NCBI GenBank assembly: GCA_030407315.1
Contig: JALQPE010001666.1
Coordinates: forward strand, 1-15,930
DNA: 15,930 nucleotides
Origin: Asparagopsis taxiformis
Taxonomy: Eukaryota; Rhodophyta; Florideophyceae; Bonnemaisoniales; Bonnemaisoniaceae
Direction of reading: 5' to 3'
The notes beneath the pieces are model-generated. The model was not told the origin of the DNA. It worked only from the letters and a program-made list of their open reading frames with translations, and did not search any database. The position numbers and the translations under genes are program-made. Below are positions 1 through 7,908 of this stretch, in pieces (position 1 is the stretch's first letter; every line of letters starts with the position of its first letter).

Positions 1-335
1 TCTCCTCCATGACCTGGCTGACCGGGTGGATCGTACCGCGGCGCATCGGGCGTCCCGGCAAAGTCACGTCCCAGCCATTCGGTCTTCAGGCGCTCCTCGA
101 GCGCGACGTCCGCTAGTGCGGCCTTCTTTGCCGCGAGCGCTGCGTTGATCTCGTCCTTGAGCTTGTTCAGCGCGGGGCCGCGACTGCCGCTCCTCCGGGC
201 TCATCTTGCCCAGTTCACGCATCTTGAGGCTGATCTCGCCCTTCTTGCCCACTGCGGCCACGCGCAGGTCCTCGAGCGCGGCTTCGTCGCCCGCCTTGGC
301 AATCAGTCGATGTATTTCTCGCGCAGGTCTTCCAT
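1..335 (-). CDS. pheS: Phenylalanyl-tRNA synthetase alpha subunit, N-terminal part (frameshifted, runs off left edge)
   Basis: PheS charges tRNA-Phe with phenylalanine as part of the cytoplasmic alpha2beta2 synthetase. About 110 residues of the usual 350 or so are in the window. The start ATG at 335 opens with [10 protein letters not shown]. The protein then continues with [17 protein letters not shown] (about residues 25-45) and SPEERQSR, which is the N-terminal coiled-coil tRNA-binding arm. Near the window edge [11 protein letters not shown] marks the beginning of the class II catalytic domain. The frame breaks near 305 (an in-frame TGA right after the first ten codons), near 180 and near 70. 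Conserved sequence resumes after each, so I infer sequencing indels. It lies on the same strand as rpmI-rplT, the usual order, but with a tRNA-like element and a ChaC-type gene in between. Confidence 0.88.
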
Positions 336-419
336 ATCACGTCCCTCAGGCTTGCCCGCGACGGGGTTAGCCCCGCCATGCCGGGATTTGCAACCTTGCT
401 TTGCCCCGGACGGCGGCGC

Positions 420-1141
420 CTAGCCCGAGGCGAAGGCACGCACATCGGTCACGAGCCGTGTGACCTCTGCATCCTCGATCTTCATCTCTTGAAATGCGTG
501 GCGAGGTTTTCAAGGTATTCGCGGCTGGAGCCGAGAAATCCCTCACCGGTCGCGATCAGGCGCACCTGCTCCTCGTGGGTCAGATCCCCCTTGATATTGC
601 CCGCCGCATGGTCGGCAAGAAAGGCAAGCGCCTCTTCGGTGCCGTGATCGGTTTCGACAGGAATGAAACGCGGCAGATAGGCCTCGCCCAGCCGCTCGCG
701 ATGCCAGAGGCAGCGGGTCTCGGCAGGCACGTCCTTGGCCGCGTTCCGAAAGATCAGACCGTGACATCCCTGCCCTGTGTCCAGCGCAGCCATCAGGCCC
801 GGCTGATCTTCTGTGCCGCGCCCGCCGTTGATGTCAAAGAGGATGAAGCGCCGCTCGGCCCCCGGGGCAAAGCCGCGCCTCACCTCGCAAAGCGAACGCC
901 CGGATCCCACATCAGCGAGCCATAGGCAAAGACCCAGAGGTCGCGATCATCCGCCCGGCCAGCGCTCGCTTCCTGTCCGCCTCGATCTCGGCTTCGGTCA
1001 GGATCCAGTCCGTGGCGCGCCCGTGCAGCTTGCCGATCTCGATGGCCTTGTCGATGTGGAAATCCGCGAAAAAACTGTCTTCGCGCGGCTTGATCAGAGG
1101 GCGCAAGCCGGGTGGTGACGGAAAGGATCGTTGGTTGTCAT
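420..1141 (-). CDS. Gamma-glutamylcyclotransferase, ChaC-like (frameshifted)
   Basis: Enzymes of this family cleave gamma-glutamyl groups, in ChaC typically of glutathione, giving 5-oxoproline and the remaining peptide in the cytoplasm. The diagnostic sequence is [14 protein letters not shown] (about residues 62-75), which matches the family's substrate loop YGSLMW. It is followed by [20 protein letters not shown] and later by [16 protein letters not shown]. The start is taken at 1141 ([11 protein letters not shown]), because the upstream alternative at 1178 gives unlike sequence. The protein would be about 240 residues, usual for a bacterial ChaC. Frame breaks lie near 1100, 955, 895 and 490. 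After the last one the C-terminus reads [19 protein letters not shown] and ends at the TAG at 420-422. Substrate specificity cannot be read from sequence alone. Confidence 0.82.
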
Positions 1142-1206
1142 GTATTCTGCGCCGGGACATTTGGCTCCCAACTTGCACGGGCGTGCTGGAAAAGCAAAGG
1201 CGGCGG

Positions 1207-1282
1207 TGGCGACCGCGACGGGATTCGACCCCGCAGCACCCGGATAGACAGTCCGGTGCTCTCCCGTTTGATCGACGTTACC
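1207..1282 (-). tRNA. tRNA-like element, anticodon GUC (Asp-type), atypical or degenerate
   Basis: Read on the minus strand, the segment folds as an exact 76-nt cloverleaf: 7-nt acceptor, U8, D arm closed by GAGC, anticodon stem CCGGA/TCCGG around loop CTGTCTA, 5-nt variable loop, T arm GCGGG/CCCGT, G73 and an encoded CCA. The GUC anticodon and G73 agree with tRNA-Asp identity, and the T stem matches tRNA-Asp usage. Several positions are odd: acceptor pairs 4-69 (A/G) and 5-68 (A/C) mismatch, D-stem pair 11-24 (A/G) mismatches, position 37 is U where tRNAs carry a purine, and position 54 is G in place of U. It may be a pseudo-tRNA or a specialised tRNA-like RNA. It sits between the rplT terminator and the ChaC-type gene, on their strand. 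Confidence 0.55.
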
Positions 1283-1402
1283 GACGTACCCGGCCAGGCA
1301 AGGAGAATGGGATTCAATGCCGCGTTTTCCGCTCGACTGGCGAGTGTCATGCCCCCCTGGACGGCCCCCAGATGGCACATTCTCAAGGCACCCATGCAAC
1401 AG

Positions 1403-1430
1403 AAAGGCCCGGCGATGCGCCCGGGCCTTT
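1403..1430 (-). terminator. Rho-independent terminator after rplT
   Basis: A 10-bp perfect stem, AAAGGCCCGG with CCGGGCCTTT, closes an 8-nt loop 25 bases past the rplT stop. On the minus strand it is followed by TTTCTGTT, a modest U-rich tail. It should end the rpmI-rplT message before the tRNA-like element. Confidence 0.75.
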
Positions 1431-1454
1431 GTCAAATTTCCACTTGCGCTCGGC

Positions 1455-1819
1455 TCAGGCCGGCAGCGCGCCTTTCGCCTGGTCGACGATGGCGGCAAAA
1501 GCCTCGGCTCGTGCACGGCCAGATCGGCCAGAACCTTGCGGTCGACCTCGATGCCGGCCAGCGTCAGGCCATTGATGAACCGCGAGTAGGTCAGCGATTC
1601 GTCATGCGCGCGCACGGCTGCGTTGATCCGCTGGATCCACAGGGCGCGGAAGTTGCGCTTGCGATTCTTGCGGTCGCGCGTGGCGTACTGGTTCGCCTTG
1701 TCGACAGCCTGTGCCGCCACCTTGAAGGTGTTCTTGCGGCGGCCATAGTAACCTTTGGCCTGGCTGGTGATCTTCTTGTGACGCGCGTGGGTAACGGTTC
1801 CGCCTTTGGTACGGGGCAT
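1455..1819 (-). CDS. rplT: 50S ribosomal protein L20 (one frame break)
   Basis: L20 binds 23S rRNA early in assembly of the large ribosomal subunit. The sequence opens with [20 protein letters not shown] and continues with [12 protein letters not shown] and [13 protein letters not shown], all typical of L20. A strong Shine-Dalgarno AGGAGG precedes the ATG at 1819. The expected length is about 121 residues. One base is missing near 1497, after [10 protein letters not shown]. In the shifted frame the protein finishes [15 protein letters not shown] at the TGA at 1455-1457, which is the normal L20 tail. It lies 14 bases after rpmI and is co-transcribed with it. L20 represses its own operon in several bacteria, but I cannot see a clear binding structure here. 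Confidence 0.97.
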
Positions 1820-1833
1820 ATTTATCCTCCTGA

Positions 1834-2034
1834 TCAGCGGTCGTAGGGCATGTACTGCTTGACGATCTTCGCGTCAGGCTTGGACATGACAGTGGTTCCG
1901 CGCGCATCGCGGATGAATTTCTTGGTGCGCTTGATCATGCCGTGGCGCTTGCCGGCCTGGGCCGTCAGCACCTTGCCGCTGGCGCTCACCTTGAAGCGCT
2001 TCTTGGCGCTCGACTTGGTCTTCATCTTGGGCAT
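1834..2034 (-). CDS. rpmI: 50S ribosomal protein L35
   Basis: L35 is a small basic protein of the large ribosomal subunit. The gene is intact at 66 residues. It begins [20 protein letters not shown], contains [15 protein letters not shown], and ends [12 protein letters not shown] lies upstream of the start codon at a normal distance. It is one of the few genes here without a frame break. It heads a two-gene unit with rplT. infC, often upstream in other bacteria, is not next to it: the neighbouring region holds a divergent AI-2E family gene. Confidence 0.97.
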   Translation of the reverse strand: MPKMKTKSSAKKRFKVSASGKVLTAQAGKRHGMIKRTKKFIRDARGTTVMSKPDAKIVKQYMPYDR

Positions 2035-2099
2035 TTCAATCTCCGTTACTTGGCGCGATCGGCATGCCACTGGTGGCCGGCCGCGCGGTTGGAAGGCGC

Positions 2100-2128
2100 C
2101 GTATAGGAGGGTGCAAGAGATTTGGCAA
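2100..2128 (-). promoter_or_regulatory. Candidate sigma-70 type promoter for rpmI-rplT
   Basis: On the minus strand TTGCCA (2123-2128) is followed by a 17-base spacer and TATACG (2100-2105). Spacing is ideal and both boxes are close to consensus. Transcription would start near 2093, giving a leader of about 60 bases before rpmI. This is pattern reading only. Confidence 0.45.
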
Positions 2129-2293
2129 GGGCAGAAGCGCCCCACCCGGACGGCCACGCGCGATCAGTGAACGGGCACTGCGGGACACTTCCGGCAAACG
2201 GGACGGCCACCTGTCCTTGCCCGTAGCGGAACACCTCACTATCCTCGCACGGTGCATTTGCAACCACAAAGATCAGAGTTCCCAATCCCCCGA

Positions 2294-3443
2294 ATGTCCG
2301 ACACTCCCGAACAAGACCAGTCAACGCGCCCGGAAATTTCGGAAATCCGAAAGGCACAGACCTGTTCCTCGGCATCATCGCCTTCGCGGTGATCCTCTTC
2401 CTGCTGGTGCAGGCCAAGTCCTGCTGATCTCGCTGGCCATCGCGATCATGCTGTTCTCGCTGACCTCTGACGCGATCAACTATTTCCAACGCATGCGCAT
2501 CGGCAGCGCGCGGGTCTCGATTTGGATCGCCTCGGTTCTGGCCGTCCTGCTGATCGCCACGATCATGATCTCCGCCTCGCTGATCATCATCGCGCAGGGC
2601 CAACACGGTGGTGATCACGATCCTGCAATACGCGGACCCCGCCCAGCAGGCGGTTGCGGACATGGTCGGCTGGATGGGTGCGGACGTCGAGACCGCCGTT
2701 CTGGACTGGATGAAGTCGATCCAGCTGGGCCCCTACCTGTCTTCGCTGGCAGGACAGGCTGGCAACATCGCCTCGGGTGCGGTGCTGGTAACGCTGTTCG
2801 TGGGGTTCATGTTCCTCGAACGCCTCTGGTTCCCGACCAAGCTGGCCAGTCTCATGGCGATGAGCGGCGTGCGCGCCGGGTCGAGCGGATCATCTCCTCG
2901 ATCATCCACAGGGTGAACCGCTATCTGGTGGTCAAGGTGGTCATCAGTTCCGTGACCGGGGCGCTGGTCTACGCGGTGATGACCGTCTTTGCACTGGACC
3001 TGGCGATGCCGATGGCGGTGCTGACCTTTATCCTGAACTTCATTCCCAACATCGGTTCGATCGTGGCAACGGTTGTGGTCGCGCTGGTCAGCTACGTCCA
3101 GACCGGCGACGCCTTTACCGGCCTCACGGTCCTGTCGATCGTGACGGTGATCCAGTTCACCGTGGGTCAAGTGCTGGACCCTCTCCTGCTTGGCAAGACC
3201 CTTCGCCTGTCCTCCTTTGGCATCATCGCCAGCCTGGCCTTCTGGGCCGCGGTGTGGGGGATCGTCGGGATGTTCCTGGCGGTGCCCATCATGGGTCGAT
3301 CATGATCATCTGTTCGCATATCCCGCGCGTGCGCCCGGTGGGCCATCCTGTTGTCCCGCGAAGGACTGCCGGACCTCGACCTGGAGATGGAGCAGGAACA
3401 GGATCCGGCAAAGGAGCCTGCGGAGCCCCGCCCCTCTTCCTGA
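2294..3443 (+). CDS. AI-2E family transporter / PerM-type membrane protein (frameshifted)
   Basis: This is a polytopic inner-membrane protein of the AI-2E family exporter (UPF0118/PerM) group. Members are linked to export of autoinducer-2 or to ion antiport, and most are uncharacterised. The start ATG at 2294 gives MSDTPEQDQSTRPE, with no good Shine-Dalgarno. Hydrophobic segments include FLGIIAFAVILFLLV, LLISLAIAIMLFSLT, a third near WIASVLAVLLIATIMI, and several in the C-terminal half. The family signature appears as LTFILNFIPNIGSIVA, then GQVLDPLLLGKTLRLSS and WGIVGMFLAVPIM. The length is about 383 residues, normal for the family, with a charged tail ending EPRPSS. Frame breaks lie near 2355, 2420, 2601, 2866, 3296 and 3346. 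The substrate cannot be inferred. Confidence 0.88.
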
Positions 3444-3448
3444 AACTG

Positions 3449-3470
3449 CGGTCAGTTCAGGATCTGACCG
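3449..3470. terminator. Inverted repeat at convergent gene ends, possible terminator
   Basis: CGGTCAG and CTGACCG form a 7-bp stem with an 8-nt loop, six bases past the AI-2E family gene stop and overlapping the stop codon of the convergent small membrane protein. It has no T tract, so the terminator role is tentative. Confidence 0.3.
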
Positions 3471-3675
3471 ATCACGCCATAGACAGCGTCAGGGACATCC
3501 TGCAGGCGATAGCCGCCTTCCTTTCACGGAATGCCCAGAATACGAGACCGGCGCCCCCGAACAAAACGAGGGCGCCCACACGGGGCGCCCGGTTGTCGGC
3601 CCAGGCCGCGAAGATCGCCGGCAGGGACAGAACCACCAGCAACATGCCGGTGACCAGCATCATGTCAGGATGCAT
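3452..3675 (-). CDS. Small two-helix membrane protein downstream of pyk
   Basis: This is an uncharacterised inner-membrane protein of about 74 residues. It starts MHPDMMLVTGMLLVVLSLPA, which is a first membrane helix. A short polar turn (AAWADNRAPR) follows, then a second helix around VGALVLFGGAGLVFWAF, and a soluble tail. One base is missing near 3525. In the corrected frame the tail reads GGYRLQDVPDAVYGVIGQILN and ends at the TGA at 3452-3454. It begins 28 bases after the pyk stop on the same strand, so it is probably co-transcribed with pyk. A hairpin covers part of its ribosome binding region. I recall similar short proteins after pyk in Rhodobacteraceae, but I know of no function. Confidence 0.7.
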
Positions 3676-3681
3676 TGGCCT

Positions 3682-3700
3682 GCCCCCTCTTGCAGGGGGC
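3682..3700 (-). promoter_or_regulatory. Hairpin between pyk and the small membrane gene, overlapping its ribosome binding site
   Basis: GCCCCCT (3682-3688) and AGGGGGC (3694-3700) make a 7-bp stem with a 5-nt loop. The stem lies 3 bases after the pyk stop and 6 bases before the next ATG. The purine-rich AGAGGGGG that would serve as Shine-Dalgarno is inside the stem. It could limit translation of the small protein or weaken read-through from pyk. Confidence 0.4.
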
Positions 3701-3703
3701 GGG

Positions 3704-5145
3704 TTATTCAGGATCTGTCGAAAAGATCAAACGCTCGTTGCAGGGGGCAACGCGCAGAATGTTGGTCGTGCCCGGCTGGTTGAAAGGCACGCCGGCAGTC
3801 ACGACGATCTGGTCCTTTTCGCCGGCATAGCCTTGCGCACGGGCGGCGCGGGCGGCATTGACGACCGCCTGCTTGAACCGCTCCAGCTCGCCGGTCATGA
3901 CGCATTGCGTGCCCAGGTCAGCGAGAGGCGACGCGCGGCGCCCGTCATCGGGTCATGGCAATGATCGAACGCGGGGACGTTCGCGCGCAACCAGCGCCGC
4001 GGTGGTGCCCGATGAGGTAAAGCAGCAGATCGCCTTGATCTCCGTCGTCTCCGCGATCTCGCGCGCCGCAGCGACGATACCGTCCGCGACAGAGGTCCGG
4101 ACTGCATTGCGCGAGGCCTCTATAACGTCGCGGTAGGTCGGGTCGCTCTCTACCGATATGGCCACGTTGTTCATCGTGGTGACGGCCTCGATCGGGTACT
4201 GACCTGCCGCCGATTCCGCCGACAGCATGATCGCGTCGGTGCCTTCGTAGATGGCGCCGGAGACGTCCGACACCTCGGCCCGGGTCGGCATCGGGGATTC
4301 GATCATGGATTCCAGCATCTGCGTCGCGACGATCACCGGCTTGGCCGCCGCACGGCACTTGCGCACCAGGCGTTCTGGATCGGCGGCACCGCCTGCACCG
4401 GCAGTTCGACCCCCAGGTCGCCACGGGCAACCATGATCCCGTCCGAAACTTCGAGGATCTCGTCGAAGGCCTCGACTGCCGAGGGCTTCTCGATTTTCGA
4501 GACAATCGCGGCCCGGCCCCAGACCAGGCGCCGCGCTTCTTCGACGTCCTCAACTCGCTGCACGAAGGACAGCGCGATCCAGTCCACGCCCAGCCCGCAG
4601 GCGAACTCCAGGTCGCGGCGGTCCTTGTCGCTGAGCGCCGCCAGGGGCAGCACCACGTCGGGCACATTCACGCCCTTTCGGTTGGAAATCGTGCCGCCCG
4701 CCTCGACGATGCAATTGGCGTGATCCTTGCCGCAATCGGCCACCCGCAAGCGGATCTTGCGTCATTGACCAAAAGGTGCGACCCGCCGGTCAGGGCAGCA
4801 AAGATCTCGGGGTGCGGCAGCTGAACCCCGCGTCGAGTCGCCCGGCGTTTCGTCCAGGTCGAGCCTGAATTTCTGACCCCATTCCAGCTCTTCGGAGCCG
4901 TTGGCGAATTCGCCGACGCGCAGTTTGGGCCCCTGGAGGTCGGCAAGGATCGCGATCGGGCTGTCCAGATCCTTTTCGACCTGCCGGATTATCTTGTGGC
5001 GCTCCTCGATTTCCTCGTGGGTGCCGTGGCTCATGTTCAGGCGAAAGACATCCGCCCCGGCCTCGTGCAGGGCCCGGATCATCTCGTAGGTGTTGGATGC
5101 GGGGCCCAGCGTGGCCACGATCTTGACGTTACGGTCGCGTTTCAT
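3704..5145 (-). CDS. pyk: Pyruvate kinase (frameshifted)
   Basis: Pyruvate kinase converts phosphoenolpyruvate and ADP to pyruvate and ATP in the cytoplasm. The start ATG at 5145, with GGGAG upstream, gives MKRDRNVKIVATLGPAS, the classic N-terminus. Further motifs in order are FRLNMSHG (about residue 35), LADLQGPKLRVG, SKIEKPSAVEAFDEIL with the catalytic lysine, VARGDLGVELP, KPVIVATQMLESMI, PTRAEVSDV and EGTDAIMLSAESAAG. The C-terminal domain has CCFTSSGTTAAL and ends RLIFSTDPE. The span fits the usual 480 residues. Frame breaks lie near 4838, 4759, 4372, 3970, 3950 and 3918, all consistent with single missing bases. A LacI-type palindrome just downstream of the candidate promoter suggests control by carbon status. 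A small membrane protein follows directly. Confidence 0.96.
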
Positions 5146-5222
5146 GTCTTTCTCCCTGCCCGGTCGGCTGTGGCGGCCAGTCGCGTCCATGCATGGGTGC
5201 GCTCTGGCAAATGCAGTTGCGG

Positions 5223-5236
5223 CGTTACCGCTAACG
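5223..5236. promoter_or_regulatory. LacI-family type operator in the pyk promoter region
   Basis: The 14-base element CGTTACCGCTAACG is a palindrome apart from one central pair and has a CG centre, the form bound by LacI-family regulators. It lies 8 bases downstream of the candidate pyk -10 box, over the expected start of transcription, which suits repression. Alphaproteobacteria have a LacI-family carbon regulator, CceR, with pyk-type targets and, as I recall, a similar palindromic site. That link is inference. Confidence 0.5.
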
Positions 5237-5244
5237 GCGCCCGC

Positions 5245-5272
5245 TTTATCCCGTATTTCCCTTGCCGCGCAA
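5245..5272 (-). promoter_or_regulatory. Candidate pyk promoter
   Basis: On the minus strand TTGCGC (5267-5272), a 16-base spacer and GATAAA (5245-5250) resemble a sigma-70 type promoter. Transcription would start about 90 bases upstream of the pyk ATG. The match is moderate. Confidence 0.35.
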
Positions 5273-5308
5273 CTGGCATATGTGTAGCGGGCCAAAGACG
5301 ACGAGACC

Positions 5309-6054
5309 ATGACATATTCCCCCTGCCAGATCATCGGCGAAACCCGCCAGAGCCGGTTCCTGATCACCTGTGACCATGCCGCCAACATCGTTCCGCCGGA
5401 TCTTGGCGGCTCTCTCGGCCTGCCGGTTTCTGACATGGCGCGCCACATCGCCTACGACGTGGGTGCCGCCGGTGTGGCCCGGAACTGGGCGAGTTGCTGG
5501 ATGCCCCGGTTGTGCTGTCGAATTTCTCGCGCCTCGTGATCGACCCGAACCGGGGCGAAGACGACCCGACCTTGCTGATGAAGCTGTACGACGGTTCGGT
5601 GATCCCCGGCAACCGCCATGCGGACGCCGAGGAAAAGGAACGCCGCCTGAACGCCTATTACCGCCCCTACGACGCCGCTTTGGCGAAAATGGTGGCGCGG
5701 CGCGAAGATGCCGCCATCGTCTCGATCCATTCCTTCACGCCGCACTGCATGGCCGCCCCCCCGGCCCTGGCATGTTGGCGTGCTGCATGCCGCATGGGAT
5801 GCGCGCCTGTCAGATCCGCTCATTGACATGCTGGGGGCAGAGCCCGATCTGGTGGTGGGACGCAACCAGCCCTACCCCGGCCACCTGCCCGGCGATGCGA
5901 TCGACCGCCACGCCCTGGGCGCAGGCCGCCTGAACACGCTGATCGAGGTCCGCAACGACCTGATCGAGAAGAGGTCGGCCAGCGACACTGGGCGGCGCGC
6001 TTGGCGCCGCTGCTGGAAAAGGCGCTGGCCGCCGCGACGGAGAAAGAGGAGTGA
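5309..6054 (+). CDS. N-formylglutamate amidohydrolase family protein (frameshifted)
   Basis: Members of this family (HutG-like, PF05013) hydrolyse N-formyl amino acids, typically N-formylglutamate to glutamate and formate in histidine breakdown. Stand-alone copies are common and their substrates are uncertain. The start ATG at 5309 gives MTYSPCQIIGE. Family features are LITCDHAANIVPPDLG (about residues 18-33), NFSRLVIDPNRGEDDP, NAYYRPYDAAL and VSIHSFTP, the last two being hallmark segments. WHVGVLHAAWD and VVGRNQPYPGHLPGDAIDRH follow. The span fits about 250 residues. Frame breaks lie near 5485, 5765 and 5969. It is divergent from pyk, with 163 bases between, and 5 bases upstream of a DUF1244 gene. 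No other hut genes are in view, so a role in histidine catabolism is not supported by context. Confidence 0.85.
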
Positions 6055-6059
6055 CAGAG

Positions 6060-6372
6060 ATGGACGATCAGACCCGCATCGAGATCGAGGCCGCGGCCTT
6101 TCGCCGGTTGCGGCAGCACCTGATGGAAGACCGGCAGGATGTGCAGAACATCGACATGAGAACCTGGCCGGTTTCTGCCGCAACTGCCTGAGCGCTGGTA
6201 CCAGGAAGCGGCGAACGAAAAAGGCATCGAGATGGGCAAGGAAGAGGCCCGCGAAATCTACTACGGGATGCCCTATTCCGAATGGAAAGATAAATTCCAG
6301 ACCGAGGCCGGGGCCGACAAACAGGCCGCGTTCGAAAAGTCCTTCAAGGAAAACGTGACCGACAAGGGCTGA
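6060..6372 (+). CDS. DUF1244 family protein (frameshifted)
   Basis: This is a small conserved alphaproteobacterial protein of unknown function, about 104 residues. It starts MDDQTRIEIEAAAFRRLRQH and carries the family core NIDMMNLAGFCRNCLSRWY (about residues 32-50, read across two breaks), with its paired cysteines. It continues GMPYSEWKDKFQTEA and ends ENVTDKG. One base is missing near 6157 (inside DMMN) and one near 6191 (at LSRW). Adding them gives 105 codons including the stop. The Shine-Dalgarno GAGGAG overlaps the last codons of the amidohydrolase-family gene, so the two are translationally linked. The Cys-rich helix could bind metal, but that is inference. Confidence 0.85.
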
Positions 6373-6399
6373 CTCGCCCTCAGGCGGTCAGGTTATCTT

Positions 6400-6427
6400 G
6401 CCGCCCGCGCACCGTCGCGCGGGCGGC
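6400..6427. terminator. GC-rich hairpin after the DUF1244 gene
   Basis: GCCGCCCGCGC and GCGCGGGCGGC form a perfect 11-bp stem with a 6-nt loop, 28 bases past the stop. There is no T run after it, so it may stop transcription with Rho or serve as a 3' stabiliser. It separates the upstream pair from ribF. Confidence 0.5.
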
Positions 6428-6507
6428 ATCACGAATCGGGGCATTGGCGCCACGCTCGCTCCGGGGGATGCTTGCGCACGGGCGCGCGTGCCGGTAACGG
6501 GAAACGC

Positions 6508-7447
6508 ATGCGGATCGTTCACGACTATCAGTACACCCGGCCCGAAGATCAGGGCGCCAGCGCCGCCATCGGCAACTTTGACGGCGTCCATCTGGGCCAC
6601 CAGGCGGTGATCGACCTCGCGCGTCGTTCGGCGCCCGGGGCACCTTTTGGGCGTGATGACCTTTGAACCGCATCCTCGCGAGTATTTCGCCCCCGAACTC
6701 TCCGCCCTTTCGCCTGATGAGCGCCGAAACCCGCGCCGCGCGGCTTGAAAAGCTCGGCGTCGAGCGGCTGTACCAAGTTGAATTTCAACACGGCCCTTGC
6801 CTCGCTGACCCCGCGCGAATTCGCGGACCGCGTTATCTGCAAGGGTTTTGGCCTGACCAACGTGGTCGTCGGCGCGGATTTCTGTTTCGGCAAGGGTCGC
6901 GCGGGCAATGTCGCGGACCTGCAGGCTTTTGGCGCCGAGATGGGGTTTGGCGTGACGGTGTCGAACCTCTTGGAAACCGGCGGCGTTCAGGTCTCTTCGA
7001 CCGCGATCCGCGACGCGCTGTCCGAGGGGCCGCCCGCGCGATGCGCGCGGCCCTGCTCGGCCATTGGCACCGGATCGAAGGCAAGGTCGTGGGCGGCGAA
7101 CAGCGCGGCCGCGTTCTGGGCTATCCCACGGCCAACATGTCCATCGACGGGCTGCACCCCGCCGCATTTTGGCGTCTATGCCGTGCTGGTGGACGTAAGG
7201 GACGGCCCGCACAAGGGCAGCTATCGCGGCGCCGCCAGCATCGGGGTCCGCCCGATGTTTCAACGGCGAGGTGCCCAACATCGAAACCTACCTCTTCGAC
7301 TTCAAAGGCGACCTCTACGGTGCGACGCTGTCGGTCGGGCTGGTCGAGTACCTGCGCCCCGAGTTGAAATTCGACGGGCTGGATGCGCTGATCACCCAGA
7401 TGGACGCGGACTGCCTGAAGGCGCGCGAGATCCTGGCCGCCGAATGA
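6508..7447 (+). CDS. ribF: Bifunctional riboflavin kinase / FAD synthetase (frameshifted)
   Basis: RibF phosphorylates riboflavin to FMN and then adenylylates it to FAD in the cytoplasm. The start ATG at 6508 gives MRIVHDYQYTRPEDQ. The N-terminal FAD synthetase domain shows GNFDGVHLGHQAVIDLARR (about residues 22-40), MTFEPHPREYF, FADRV, VVGADFCFGKGRAGN and SSTAIRDAL. The C-terminal riboflavin kinase domain shows RGRVLGYPTANM, FGVYAVLVDV, GAASIGVRP, TYLFDFKGDLYG and EYLRPELKFDGLDAL. The length fits about 310 residues. Frame breaks lie near 6645, 6700, 6775, 7032, 7160 and 7262, and some are insertions. Its TGA overlaps the ATG of the next gene (ATGA at 7444-7447). Confidence 0.96.
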
Positions 7448-7908
7448 CCGACCCGATTGCCGCACAGGCCTGACGCCGCGCTTCTGGGAGCGCAAGCGCC
7501 TGCAGGACATGTCGGACGCCGAGTGGGAGGCGCTTTGCGACGCTGCGGCAAATGCTGCCTGAACAAGCTCGAGGACGAGGACAGCGGCGAGGTGGCCCTG
7601 ACCCGTGTCGCCTGCCGCCTGTTTGACGACAGCACCTGCCGGTGTCCCAGTACGAGATCCGGCACCAGTTCGTGCCGGAACATCGTATTGCGGCCCGCGA
7701 ACATCGCCAAGAACCATTACTGGATGCCCGAGACCTGCGCCTACAAGCTGCTCTTCGAGGGCAAGCCCCTGTACGATTGGCACCCGCTGATCTCGGGCAC
7801 GCCGGACTCCGTTCACGCGGCGGGTGTTTCGATGCAGGGCGGCACGGTGCCCGAGTTCGAAGTGGATGAGGACGACTGGGAAGACCATATCATCGAGGAG
7901 CGCTATGA
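7444..7908 (+). CDS. YcgN/UPF0260 family cysteine-rich protein (frameshifted)
   Basis: This is a protein of unknown function, about 155 residues, from the YcgN (UPF0260) group with a conserved cysteine cluster suited to metal or Fe-S binding. It starts MTDPIAAQ at the ATG overlapping the ribF stop. Visible features are LTPRFWERKRLQDMSDAEWE, then CDGCGKCCLNK (read across one missing base), TRVACRLFDDSTCRC and MPETCAYKLLFEGKPLYDWHPLISG, all family hallmarks. It ends DDWEDHIIEER. As printed, the frame runs on to about 7954, but one missing C near 7903 would end it ERL at a TGA overlapping the next ATG (7905-7908). Frame breaks lie near 7470, 7545, 7640 and 7680. The ATGA overlaps on both sides indicate tight coupling in an operon. 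Confidence 0.85.

Noticed and set aside
362..375. CGGGG/CCCCG hairpin between the ChaC-type gene and pheS
   Set aside because: Only 5 bp with a 4-nt loop and no U tract. Such pairs arise often by chance at this GC content.
1112..1846. Plus-strand open frame of 244 codons across the rplT region
   Set aside because: It lies antisense to rplT and the tRNA-like element and has no recognisable protein motif. It is a high-GC shadow frame.
3704..5145. pyk as a true pseudogene
   Set aside because: The breaks have the same single-base pattern as in essential genes of the window, and every motif is conserved, so sequencing error is the simpler explanation.
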